From positions 310,001 to 374,000 of the forward strand of contig NZ_WIXK01000002.1 of NCBI RefSeq assembly GCF_009617595.1: a DNA stretch of 64,000 bases, in the 5' to 3' direction. Shown piece after piece: positions 28,615 to 36,690 of the stretch (positions are counted from its first letter, which is position 1; each line of letters starts with the position of its first letter). The notes under the pieces were generated by a model. It saw only the letters and a list, made by a program, of their open reading frames with translations. It had not been told where the DNA came from and did no database searches. The translations under genes were made by a program, and so were the position numbers. This DNA is from Tritonibacter aquimaris. GTDB taxonomy: Bacteria > Pseudomonadota > Alphaproteobacteria > Rhodobacterales > Rhodobacteraceae.

Positions 28615-29688
28615 TTAGTTTGCCAACCAGGCGTTGAAGCGCTCGTTCAGCTCGGTGTCTTTGTCGACCCAGAACTCAAAGTTGTTGACGAGAGCGTTGC
28701 CGAGGTTTGCTTCGGCTGTTGGCATATGTGGGGCCATTTCGGTTTTGCCGTCAGAGAACAGGCCAACCAATGCGCCAGAGGATTTACGCGCCGGACCATA
28801 AGAGATCCAGGACGCCTGATCCGCCAGACGTTGCGTGTCGGTTGAAAACGCAATGAAATCCATCGCCGCGTCCTTGTTTGGTGCTCCTTTTGGAACCACA
28901 AACAGGTCAAAGTCGAGGATCTGACCGTCCCAAACCACTTCGAGCGGTTGGTTTTCAGCGATAGCCGCGTTGAAGATCCGGCCATTATACGCGGTGGACA
29001 TCACAACTTCACCGTCCGCCAGAAGCTGCGGCGGCTGCGCGCCTGCTTCCCACCAGACAATATCGTCTTTGATACGGTCCAGAACCTCAAAGGCGCGATC
29101 TACACCTTCTTCGGTATCAAGCAGGTCATAAACCTCTGCGGCAGGAACGCCGTCACCCATCAGCGCCATTTCCAGCGTGGCTTTGGCGGATTTGCGCAGG
29201 CCACGTTTGCCGGGGATTTTGCTGGTGTCAAAGAAGTCCGCAATGGATGATGGTTGTGAGGCCACATTGTCGCTGTTGTAGGCAAAAACGGTGGACCATA
29301 CGATATTGGCAACCGCGCAGTCTTGCAGCGCGCCATCGATAAAGTCATCCGCTGCAGGGGTGCCATCAGGCGCCGCTGGCAGAATGGATGTGTCGATTTC
29401 TTCCAGCAGACCTTCGTCACACAGGCGTACGGCGTCAGAGAACTCGACATCCGCGACATCGATGCTGACATTGCCTGCTTCAACCTGGGCTTTGATCGGA
29501 GTCGCCGGGTTGTCTGCATCAACCGAGACAATCTTGATGCCAGTTTTTGCAGAGAAAGGTTTGTGGTAAGCTTCAACCTGGCTCTTGGTATAGGCGCCGC
29601 CCCAAGACATCACAGTGACTTCTTGTGCATGAACCGCCGCGGCGGCTGTTGTCAGCGCGGTGGCCAAAAGTGCAGTTTTGATTTTCAT
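28615..29688 (-). CDS. potD: Polyamine-type ABC transporter substrate-binding protein, PotD-like
   Basis: A 357-residue periplasmic binding protein. Signal peptide MKIKTALLATALTTAAAAVHA. The mature part begins EVTVMSWGGAYTKSQVEAYHKPFSAKTGI, the spermidine/putrescine-binding family (SBP type 8) opening, and contains WSTVFAYNSDN and WWEAGAQPPQLLADGEVVMSTAYNGR, typical of this group. It lies 91 bp downstream of potA. Substrate is inferred; some relatives bind other amines or small cations. Confidence 0.9.
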   Translation of the reverse strand: MKIKTALLATALTTAAAAVHAQEVTVMSWGGAYTKSQVEAYHKPFSAKTGIKIVSVDADNPATPIKAQVEAGNVSIDVADVEFSDAVRLCDEGLLEEIDTSILPAAPDGTPAADDFIDGALQDCAVANIVWSTVFAYNSDNVASQPSSIADFFDTSKIPGKRGLRKSAKATLEMALMGDGVPAAEVYDLLDTEEGVDRAFEVLDRIKDDIVWWEAGAQPPQLLADGEVVMSTAYNGRIFNAAIAENQPLEVVWDGQILDFDLFVVPKGAPNKDAAMDFIAFSTDTQRLADQASWISYGPARKSSGALVGLFSDGKTEMAPHMPTAEANLGNALVNNFEFWVDKDTELNERFNAWLAN

Positions 29689-29779
29689 TCGAAAACTCCC
29701 AGTTGTTGCCCTTTGTGATTATTAGTATCGGCGGTTCGGGCTTTTTTCCGCCTGTTGTTGATAGTGTGTTTGGTTGGGT

Positions 29780-30880
29780 TCACGCGTCGAGCGCGTGGCA
29801 ATCTTCTGGCAACCAACCAACTTCAATCTGCTGGCCGGGTTCTAGGCGGATCTGGTCCGGTGCGTTGCGGGTCTTGATGATAAATTCATCGTTGCCAGCG
29901 ACGCGAAGGCGCGTTCTGAAAATGTCACCCATATAGATGAATTCGAGCACCTCAGCTTTTAGGGTGTGGGCGCCGTCTTGCAGGCGGTCTTTGTTATATT
30001 CCACGCGTTCGGGGCGGATCGACACTTGCGTGCGCTCACCGGGCTTTGACACATTGACCGGCTTACAGTCGATCAGTTCCCCATCATCAAGCTGCACCAA
30101 GGCAATGCCGTTGTTGATTTCCTTTACGGTGCCTTCCAGCGTGTTGTTTTCACCGATGAATTGAGCAACAAAACTGTTTTTGGGTGCTTCATAGAGCTCG
30201 GTTGGTGGGGCCAGCTGCTGAATGCGACCATCGTTGAACACGGCCACACGATCCGACATTGTCAGTGCTTCGGTTTGGTCATGCGTGACGTAAACCGTTG
30301 TGATGCCAAGGTTGTGGGCAAGGCGGGTGATTTCAAACTGCATTTTTTCGCGCAGCTGCTTGTCCAGCGCACCCAGCGGTTCATCCATCAAGACCAGCTC
30401 AGGTTCAAACACCAGCGCGCGAGCAAGAGCGATTCGCTGTTGCTGTCCGCCCGAAAGCTGCGATGGACGGCGGCCGCCAAAGGCCCCCATTTCGACCATA
30501 TCAAGGGCGCGTTGCACCTTTTGCTCGCGCTCTGACTTGCCGATATTGCGTACCTCAAGCGGGAAGCTGAGGTTTTCAGCAATCGTCATATGGGGAAACA
30601 AAGCATAGTTTTGAAAAACCATACCAATACCGCGTTTATGAGGCGGAATATGGTTGATCGAGACGCCATCTAGCCGTATATGGCCGTGCGTAGCGGTTTC
30701 GAACCCAGCAAGCATCATCAGGCAAGTGGTTTTGCCGGAACCTGATGGCCCTAGCATGGTTAGGAATTCGCCTTTTGGCAGTGTGAGATTCAGGTCTTTA
30801 ACGACGAGATTCTCGCCGTCATAGCTCTTTTGCACGCGTTCGAATTCAACAAACGCGTTGTTTGGTGACAGATTAGCCAA
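29780..30880 (-). CDS. potA: Polyamine-type ABC transporter ATP-binding protein, PotA-like
   Basis: A 366-residue ATPase. Walker A is GPSGSGKT, the signature motif LSGGQQQR, Walker B VLMDEPLGALD, and the switch histidine lies in YVTHDQTEA. The C-terminal 110 residues form the TOBE regulatory domain (VSIRPERVEY...FRTRLRVAGNDEF). The start is a TTG at 30880, supported by GGGGAG seven bases upstream. It is the first gene of the operon; a 10-codon basic ORF lies 24 bp upstream. Confidence 0.92.
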   Translation of the reverse strand: MANLSPNNAFVEFERVQKSYDGENLVVKDLNLTLPKGEFLTMLGPSGSGKTTCLMMLAGFETATHGHIRLDGVSINHIPPHKRGIGMVFQNYALFPHMTIAENLSFPLEVRNIGKSEREQKVQRALDMVEMGAFGGRRPSQLSGGQQQRIALARALVFEPELVLMDEPLGALDKQLREKMQFEITRLAHNLGITTVYVTHDQTEALTMSDRVAVFNDGRIQQLAPPTELYEAPKNSFVAQFIGENNTLEGTVKEINNGIALVQLDDGELIDCKPVNVSKPGERTQVSIRPERVEYNKDRLQDGAHTLKAEVLEFIYMGDIFRTRLRVAGNDEFIIKTRNAPDQIRLEPGQQIEVGWLPEDCHALDA

Positions 30881-30904
30881 ATCAGGCTCCCCGTTTATTT
30901 CGTT

Positions 30905-30937
30905 TTATCGACTTTTTTGCCGCTTTTTGTTGAGCAT
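30905..30937 (-). CDS. Possible 10-residue basic leader peptide upstream of potA
   Basis: ATG at 30937 with AAAGGAG spaced six bases upstream opens the peptide MLNKKRQKSR and stops with TAA at 30905, 24 bp before the potA TTG. Five of its nine residues after Met are Lys or Arg. The strong ribosome binding site and the position suggest a regulatory upstream ORF of the polyamine operon; no expression evidence is available. Confidence 0.45.
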   Translation of the reverse strand: MLNKKRQKSR

Positions 30938-31156
30938 ACACCGCTCCTTTTGGTTCGCAAGCTTGGCTCGGAATAAAGAATGCAATTTTGCAGAACGTGC
31001 GTATCCGTTGACAGAGTGTTTTACTATCGCCGGACCTCGGCCCATGTATGAATTGCGTCACTTGGTGTGCAATTTGCGTCAAGATGGGGCGGGGATTTGT
31101 AATATTGTTGCGACGTTGGCTGTGTTCGCCATCGCATCAATGAAATTTCAAAGTGA
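30938..31156. other. Upstream region of the potA operon
   Basis: The gap from potA to the aminotransferase terminator (30881-31156) carries the leader ORF above and must hold the potA operon promoter. No clear -35/-10 pair, inverted repeat or further ORF was identified. The TGATCAAATT motif found at the aminotransferase and potF promoters is absent here. Confidence 0.4.
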
Positions 31157-31187
31157 AAAAAATGGGCGCTGAGGCCCATTTTTTAGT
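31157..31187 (-). terminator. Terminator of the class III aminotransferase gene
   Basis: AAAATGGGC and GCCCATTTT form a near-perfect stem around GCTGAG (about 31160-31184), flanked by A-runs and T-runs, 5 bp after the aminotransferase stop codon. It could also act in the plus direction. Confidence 0.85.
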
Positions 31188-31191
31188 CTTT

Positions 31192-32589
31192 TTATGCGCT
31201 GCGAAGCATGTCGTTGCGTTGCAGATGCTCCAGACATTCGTCCAGCGACCTTGTTGCGCGCTCCATGAGCAGGTCGATTTCATTGGGTTTGATGATCAAG
31301 GGCGGTGAGATGATCATCCGATCGCCTACATGGCGCATGACCAGATCATTGGCAAAACAGCGCTCTCGACAAATGTAACCCACGGTGCCGGTTTCCGCGG
31401 CAAAGGCTGCGCGGGTTTCTTTGTTTGGTGTCAGCGCGATGGAGCCCATCAGGCCGGTGATTTTTGCTTCCCCCACCAGCGGATGGTCCGTCAGAGCTTC
31501 CCAGCGTTCCTTTAGATAGGGTGCTGCGACGTTTTTGACGTGGCCCAGAATATCTTCTTCTTCAAGAATGCGTAGGTTTTCAAGCGCAACCGCCGCCGCC
31601 ACCGGGTGACCGGAGTAGGTGTAGCCGTGGTTGAATTCGCCCGTGGCGATGACAGATGCAACCTCGTCGCTTACGATGGAGCCACCAATGGGCGAGTATC
31701 CTGAGCTCAACCCTTTTGCGATGGTGATAATATCGGGGCGGATGTTCAGAGCTTCTGATGCGAACCAGTCTCCAGTACGCCCGAAACCACAGATGACCTC
31801 ATCAGCAATCAGCAGGATTTCGTATTTGTCGCAGATACGTTGAATTTCCGGCCAGTAGGATTTTGGTGGAATAATCACACCACCAGCGCCCTGTACGGGT
31901 TCCGCAATAAAGGCGGCAACACGATCTTCGCCCAGCTCAAGAATCGCCTGCTCCAGCTCTTGGGCGCGCGCCAGGCCAAAGTCTTCGGGGTTGCTGTCAC
32001 CACCTTCTGCCCACCAATTGGGTTGATTGATGTGGTGGACGTCAGCAATGGGCATGCCACCTTGTTCATGCATGGCTGACATGCCGCCCAATGACCCCGC
32101 CCCAACGGTAGATCCGTGGTAGGCATTTTTACGGCTGATAATCACGGATTTGCTGGGCTTGCCTTTCAGAGCCCAATAGTGACGCACCATGCGAATATTG
32201 GTGTCATTGGCCTCAGATCCAGATCCGGCGAAAAACACATTGTTCAGTTCATCCGGGGCCAGTTCCGCAATCTTGTGGGACAGCTCAATGACCGGGCGAT
32301 GGGTGGTCTGAAAGAAGGTGTTGTAATATGGCAGCTCGCGCATTTGGCGGGCGGCCACGTCTGCCAGCTCATCGCGCCCATAGCCGATGTTCACACACCA
32401 AAGGCCAGCCATAGCATCCAGAATTTCATGACCTTCGCTGTCGGTAAGAGTCACCCCGCTGGCCCGGGTAATGATCCGTGCGCCTTTTTGCGCCAGCTCT
32501 CCATTACAGGTGAACGGATGCATATGGTGGGCTGCATCCAGTGCTTGAAGTTCTTCGGTTGGCATGTGGTTGGATATCACAGACATCAT
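31192..32589 (-). CDS. Class III aminotransferase, probably putrescine/polyamine-pyruvate type
   Basis: A 465-residue PLP aminotransferase. The PLP lysine is in ITIAKGLSSGYSPIGG, the cofactor aspartate in LLIADEVICGFGRTG, and GSEANDTNIRMVRHYW and NAYHGSTVGAGSLGG are the class III phosphate-binding parts. The sequence style resembles SpuC-type putrescine-pyruvate and related omega-amino transaminases. It lies between two polyamine-type uptake operons, which supports amine catabolism. It follows gntR by 66 bp but has its own strong promoter in that gap. Exact amine donor is inferred, not shown. Confidence 0.85.
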   Translation of the reverse strand: MMSVISNHMPTEELQALDAAHHMHPFTCNGELAQKGARIITRASGVTLTDSEGHEILDAMAGLWCVNIGYGRDELADVAARQMRELPYYNTFFQTTHRPVIELSHKIAELAPDELNNVFFAGSGSEANDTNIRMVRHYWALKGKPSKSVIISRKNAYHGSTVGAGSLGGMSAMHEQGGMPIADVHHINQPNWWAEGGDSNPEDFGLARAQELEQAILELGEDRVAAFIAEPVQGAGGVIIPPKSYWPEIQRICDKYEILLIADEVICGFGRTGDWFASEALNIRPDIITIAKGLSSGYSPIGGSIVSDEVASVIATGEFNHGYTYSGHPVAAAVALENLRILEEEDILGHVKNVAAPYLKERWEALTDHPLVGEAKITGLMGSIALTPNKETRAAFAAETGTVGYICRERCFANDLVMRHVGDRMIISPPLIIKPNEIDLLMERATRSLDECLEHLQRNDMLRSA

Positions 32590-32614
32590 AGGGCTCCGGT
32601 GTAACGTTACCCCT

Positions 32615-32642
32615 AGAATATGATCAAATTACCAGCTGTCAA
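32615..32642 (-). promoter_or_regulatory. Aminotransferase promoter with embedded TGATCAAATT operator
   Basis: On the minus strand TTGACA (plus 32637-32642), a 16-base spacer and TATTCT (plus 32615-32620) form a good sigma-70-type promoter. The spacer contains the motif TGATCAAATT (plus 32621-32630), directly next to the -10 element, where a bound regulator would block RNA polymerase. The same 10 bases occur before potF. Confidence 0.6.
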
Positions 32643-32655
32643 TCGAATCAATAAT

Positions 32656-33339
32656 TCACAACATACCCTGTTTGATCTGCTCCATGCCCTGAATCACGTC
32701 ACGTTCCATCGCCAATGCCGCAAGAGCTCCATCCCGGCGTCTGAGCGCCTCAAGGATGTCTTTATGCCGATCCGGGAAATTCTCGGCTTCCAGTTGGCCA
32801 CAGACCACCCGCATAGAGGGGCCAAAACGCAGCCAGATGCGCTCTGCTATATCCGCCAGAACTGGGGCATTGGCGTGCTGATAAAGGTTAGCGTGAAATG
32901 TGTAGTTATGGGCCAGATACCCAGGCAGATCATTGTCGACAATTGCTTGGTCTAGCGCTGTATCAATGGCCGTCAACTTTGCGATTGAGGCTTCATCCAT
33001 TACTTCTGCGGCTCGGCGAGCGAGCTCACATTCAATTGATTTCCTTATATAAACAATTTGTTCTAGATCGCTAGGTGTCAGAGAAGGGACAGAAACCCTT
33101 CGGTTGCCCTGGAAGACCAATGCGCCTTCAGAGATCATTCTACGGATCGCTTCACGAACCGGTGTCATTCCTACACCGAGAGTGTCGACCAACCCCTGAA
33201 TGGTTACAGCTTGACCAGGGGCAAATTCTCCAAACAGTAACTTTTCCCGCAACCGCTGATACACGACCTCATGTGTGGGTCTTTTGGCTGTCGTATTTTC
33301 TACCTGCATGTCCTGCTGCGTCTTGGCGGTCACCGTCAC
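32656..33339 (-). CDS. GntR-family regulator (FCD type), probable polyamine regulator
   Basis: A regulator with an N-terminal winged helix (THEVVYQRLREKLLFGEF, then GVGMTPVREAIRRMISEGAL) and a C-terminal FCD helical domain (from SDLEQIVYIRKSIECELARR) with ligand-type histidines in AHNYTFHANLYQHA. The start is uncertain: AGGAGG at plus 33344-33349 precedes two GTG codons (33339, spacing 4; 33333, spacing 10), while the first ATG is at 33309. It sits between the aminotransferase gene and potF; matching TGATCAAATT motifs flank it on both sides. Confidence 0.87.
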   Translation of the reverse strand: MTVTAKTQQDMQVENTTAKRPTHEVVYQRLREKLLFGEFAPGQAVTIQGLVDTLGVGMTPVREAIRRMISEGALVFQGNRRVSVPSLTPSDLEQIVYIRKSIECELARRAAEVMDEASIAKLTAIDTALDQAIVDNDLPGYLAHNYTFHANLYQHANAPVLADIAERIWLRFGPSMRVVCGQLEAENFPDRHKDILEALRRRDGALAALAMERDVIQGMEQIKQGML

Positions 33340-33418
33340 GCGTCCTCCTGTATTTTGAGCAGAATGCACCAATAAACCGTCGCTGGAAATACAAAGATAT
33401 TGCAGGACGGGCTTAAAC

Positions 33419-33430
33419 TTGATCAAATTG
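33419..33430 (+). promoter_or_regulatory. TTGATCAAATTG operator-like site upstream of potF
   Basis: A dyad centred on TTGATCAA, identical over 10 bases to the site in the aminotransferase promoter. It overlaps a weak promoter-like pair (TTGCAG, 17 bases, TCAAAT) and lies in the divergent gap between gntR and potF, so it could control both. Confidence 0.5.
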
Positions 33431-33474
33431 CAACCAGCCGGACGAGGAAGCCGGTCTCAATTGGGAGTCTGAAA

Positions 33475-34560
33475 ATGACTAAGAAACTAATTACACTATC
33501 TGCCGCAGCAGCGCTTTGTGCCGTTTCGGCGGCGGCCGAAGAAGTCCGCGTCTATAACTGGTCCGACTACATCGACGAATCACTTCTGTCCAAATTCGAA
33601 GAAGAGACCGGCATCAAATTGATCTATGATGTCTTTGACAGCAATGAGCTGCTTGAGACCAAGATGCTCGCAGGTGGGTCGGGCTATGACGTTGTGGTGC
33701 CAACTGGCTCTTTCCTTGCGCGTCAGATCCAAGCGGGCGCGTTCCAGAAGCTTGACCAGTCAAAACTCAGCAATCTGGGCAATATGTGGGATGCAATTGC
33801 AGAGCGTACCGCGCTGTATGACCCCGGCAACGAATACTCCGTCAACTATATGTGGGGCACCACGGGCCTGGGTGTGAACACCGCAAAAGTTGCTGCGGCG
33901 CTGGGCGCGGATGCACCGATTGATTCGCTTGATCTGGTATTTGATCCGGCAAATATGGAAAAGCTGGCTGAATGCGGCGTGCACTTCCTTGACGCCCCAG
34001 ATGAGATGATCCCCGCGGCATTGAAATTCATTGGCGAAGATCCCAACAGCAAGGACGCCAAAGTTGTCGCCAAAGCAGAGGCGGTTCTGACGGCGGTCCG
34101 GCCCCACATCAAGAAATTCCACAGCTCAGAATATATCAACGCGCTCGCCAACGGTGAGATCTGCGTAGCCTTTGGCTGGTCCGGTGACATTTTGCAGGCA
34201 CGCGACCGTGCAGCAGAGGCAGAGAACGGTGTTGAAATTGCATACAACGCTCCAAAGGAAGGCGCGTTGATGTGGTTTGACCAGCTGGCAATTCCTGTGG
34301 ATGCCCCCAATCCCGATGCCGCGCATAAGTTCATTGATTTCATTATGAACGCGCAAAACATGGCGGCTGCGTCCAACTATGTGTTTTACGCAAATGGCAA
34401 CAAAGCCAGCCAAGAGTTTCTGGTTGAAGATGTGATTGGTGATCCGGCAATCTATCCCAAAGAAGAGACCGTGAAAAACCTCTATATTAAAGAGGCTTAC
34501 CCGGCCAAGGTTCAGCGGGTCGCGACCCGTCTGTGGACCAAGATCAAATCCGGTACCTAA
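33475..34560 (+). CDS. potF: Putrescine-type ABC transporter substrate-binding protein, PotF-like
   Basis: A 361-residue periplasmic protein starting at ATG 33475 with signal peptide MTKKLITLSAAAALCAVSAAA. The mature start EEVRVYNWSDYIDESLLSKF matches PotF closely, followed by YDVFDSNELLETKMLAGGSGYDVVVPTG and the YMWGTTGLGVN ligand region. The open frame 25 codons upstream lacks a ribosome site. First gene of a potF-potG-potH-potI operon; two perfect hairpins follow its stop. Confidence 0.92.
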   Translation: MTKKLITLSAAAALCAVSAAAEEVRVYNWSDYIDESLLSKFEEETGIKLIYDVFDSNELLETKMLAGGSGYDVVVPTGSFLARQIQAGAFQKLDQSKLSNLGNMWDAIAERTALYDPGNEYSVNYMWGTTGLGVNTAKVAAALGADAPIDSLDLVFDPANMEKLAECGVHFLDAPDEMIPAALKFIGEDPNSKDAKVVAKAEAVLTAVRPHIKKFHSSEYINALANGEICVAFGWSGDILQARDRAAEAENGVEIAYNAPKEGALMWFDQLAIPVDAPNPDAAHKFIDFIMNAQNMAAASNYVFYANGNKASQEFLVEDVIGDPAIYPKEETVKNLYIKEAYPAKVQRVATRLWTKIKSGT

Positions 34561-34583
34561 CCTTATTTTAGGACAAAACTGGC

Positions 34584-34646
34584 CCAGGCGCATATCGGCG
34601 CCTGGCGCGCAAGTGCTGACCTAAGACGGTGTTTCCCTCTTAGGTC
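34584..34646 (+). other. Tandem perfect hairpins between potF and potG
   Basis: CCAGGCGC/GCGCCTGG (34584-34605) and GACCTAAGA/TCTTAGGTC (34618-34646) are perfect 8- and 9-bp stems in the 121-bp gap after the binding-protein gene. No T-run follows the first; the second is followed by TGTGTACC. Likely RNA elements setting the ratio of binding protein to membrane components. Confidence 0.6.
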
Positions 34647-34681
34647 TGTGTACCCTGTCCAACTTTTCAGCGAGGTGCGGC

Positions 34682-35809
34682 GTGTCCATTCCCGTTTTCG
34701 CCCCATGGGACGACCCCGTGGCGCAGCCTTTGATCCAATTCCGAAATGTGACCAAACGTTTTGGCACTTTTACGGCAATTGATGATCTGACCATCGATAT
34801 CTACGAACGTGAGTTTTTTGCTCTGCTTGGCCCGTCGGGCTGTGGCAAGACCACTTTGATGCGCATGCTGGCCGGGTTTGAAACCCCAAGTGAGGGCAAC
34901 ATCTTTCTGGCAGGTCAGGACATAGCATCGGTGCCGCCCAATGTGCGCTCGGTCAATATGATGTTTCAGTCCTACGCGCTGTTCCCGCATCTGAGCATCT
35001 GGGACAATATTGCGTTTGGTTTGCGCCGCGAGCGTATGCCCAAAGCCCAAATCGAAGAACGCGTCACGGAAATGCTGCGCCTGACACGGCTGGAGAAATT
35101 CGCCCGTCGCAAGCCGCATCAGATTTCGGGCGGGCAACGGCAACGTGTTGCACTTGCGCGCTCTTTGGCCAAAGCGCCCAAACTCTTGCTGCTGGATGAA
35201 CCACTTGGCGCGCTGGATAAAAAGCTGCGCCAGGAAACCCAGTTTGAACTGATGGACATTCAGGAGAAAACGGGCACCACTTTTGTCATCGTTACCCATG
35301 ATCAGGAAGAAGCGATGACCGTGGCCTCCCGCGTGGCGGTGATGGATCACGGCAAAATCATCCAGGTGGCCACGCCGGACAAAATTTATGAAGAACCCAA
35401 TTCCGTCTATGTCGCGGATTTTATTGGGGATGTGAATATTATCAAAGGCACAGCCAAACCTACGGGTGAAGATAGCTTTGGTATCACCTGGTCCGAAGGC
35501 ACAGCCCCGCTGACGGCGCGGTCCAATACGGGTTTTGCCGATGGGCAAAATTGCCATCTCGCCATTCGTCCCGAAAAAGTAGCGATTTCATCCGAAAAAC
35601 CCGTTGATGCAGCAAATGCGGTGCAGGGTAAGATTCTGGATATCGCCTATCTCGGCAATATTTCCACCTACCACGTCGAGCTGCCCACAGGCGATATTGT
35701 CAAAGCGCAATCCGCCAACACCCGGCGCATTGCCCGGCGCGCCTATACCTGGGAAGATACGGTCTGGCTGTCATGGACGGATACCGCTGGTATCTTGCTT
35801 GAACAATGA
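34682..35809 (+). CDS. potG: Putrescine-type ABC transporter ATP-binding protein, PotG-like
   Basis: A 375-residue ATPase with GTG start at 34682, preceded by GAGG. Walker A GPSGCGKTT, signature ISGGQRQRVALARS, Walker B LLLLDEPLGALD, and the switch THDQEEA are all intact. The C-terminal TOBE region covers about 250-370. The stop overlaps the potH ATG by 4 bp, so the membrane components are translationally coupled to it. Confidence 0.92.
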   Translation: MSIPVFAPWDDPVAQPLIQFRNVTKRFGTFTAIDDLTIDIYEREFFALLGPSGCGKTTLMRMLAGFETPSEGNIFLAGQDIASVPPNVRSVNMMFQSYALFPHLSIWDNIAFGLRRERMPKAQIEERVTEMLRLTRLEKFARRKPHQISGGQRQRVALARSLAKAPKLLLLDEPLGALDKKLRQETQFELMDIQEKTGTTFVIVTHDQEEAMTVASRVAVMDHGKIIQVATPDKIYEEPNSVYVADFIGDVNIIKGTAKPTGEDSFGITWSEGTAPLTARSNTGFADGQNCHLAIRPEKVAISSEKPVDAANAVQGKILDIAYLGNISTYHVELPTGDIVKAQSANTRRIARRAYTWEDTVWLSWTDTAGILLEQ

Positions 35810-36690
35810 TGCGGCGCGCGGTTCTGATTCTGGTTCCATATGCATGGCTGATTGCCCTGTTTTTGGTGCCCTTCCTCATCGTGTTGAAAATATCGCTCTC
35901 TGATGTTGCGATTGCCCGGCCGCCTTATTTGCCCCAGTTTTCCTGGGTCGAAGGTCTCTGGGCCTTTATTGCAGAGCTTGATTTTGAAAATTTTGTCTGG
36001 CTGACGCAGGATGATCTCTATTGGAAGGCCTACCTCAGCTCATTGCGCATTGCAGTTGTTTCAACTGTGCTGGCGCTAATGCTGGGATACCCTATCGCTT
36101 ATGCGATGGCACGGGCGCCATCCGTCTGGCGTCCAACGTTGCTGATGCTGATCATCTTGCCGTTCTGGACCAGTTTCCTGATCCGTGTCTATGCGTGGAT
36201 GGGTATTCTGGCCAATGAAGGTCTGCTCAACCAATTTCTGATGTGGACCGGGCTGATCAGTGAGCCTTTGATCATCCTCAACACAAATATCGCGGTCTAT
36301 ATCGGCATCGTTTACACCTATCTGCCCTTTATGATCTTGCCGATCTACTCGGCGTTGGATCGGATGGATGCCTCGCTCATTGAGGCGGCCGAAGATCTGG
36401 GGTGCTCGCGCTTTAGCGCCTTCTGGCTGGTGACTGTACCACTCTCGAAGGCAGGTATCATTGCGGGTAGCTTCCTTGTGTTTATCCCGACCCTGGGCGA
36501 GTTTGTGATCCCGTCGCTTTTGGGCGGATCAGATACGCTGATGATCGGCAAAGTGCTGTGGGAGGAGTTCTTCTCCAACCGTGACTGGCCGGTGGCCTCT
36601 GCGGTGGCGGTGGTTCTGTTGCTGCTTCTGGTGATCCCGATCGTATTGTTCCAGCGCAATCAGCAAAAAGAGCAGGAGGGTGTGAAATGA
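35806..36690 (+). CDS. potH: Putrescine-type ABC transporter permease, PotH-like
   Basis: A 294-residue permease with about six helices; the EAA motif reads EAAEDLGCSRFSAFWLVTVPLS. The periplasmic loop after helix 1 (SDVAIARPPYLPQFSWVEGL) is of ordinary size, unlike the enlarged loop in the other system's PotB. Overlaps potG by 4 bp and potI by 4 bp. Confidence 0.92.
   Translation: MMRRAVLILVPYAWLIALFLVPFLIVLKISLSDVAIARPPYLPQFSWVEGLWAFIAELDFENFVWLTQDDLYWKAYLSSLRIAVVSTVLALMLGYPIAYAMARAPSVWRPTLLMLIILPFWTSFLIRVYAWMGILANEGLLNQFLMWTGLISEPLIILNTNIAVYIGIVYTYLPFMILPIYSALDRMDASLIEAAEDLGCSRFSAFWLVTVPLSKAGIIAGSFLVFIPTLGEFVIPSLLGGSDTLMIGKVLWEEFFSNRDWPVASAVAVVLLLLLVIPIVLFQRNQQKEQEGVK

Noticed and set aside
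30885-31190. Possible TGATCAAATT operator or clear promoter upstream of potA
   Set aside because: The motif is absent and no -35/-10 pair with reasonable spacing could be chosen with confidence.
34667-35557. Minus-strand open frame of 296 codons
   Set aside because: Antisense to potG; composition typical of a shadow frame.
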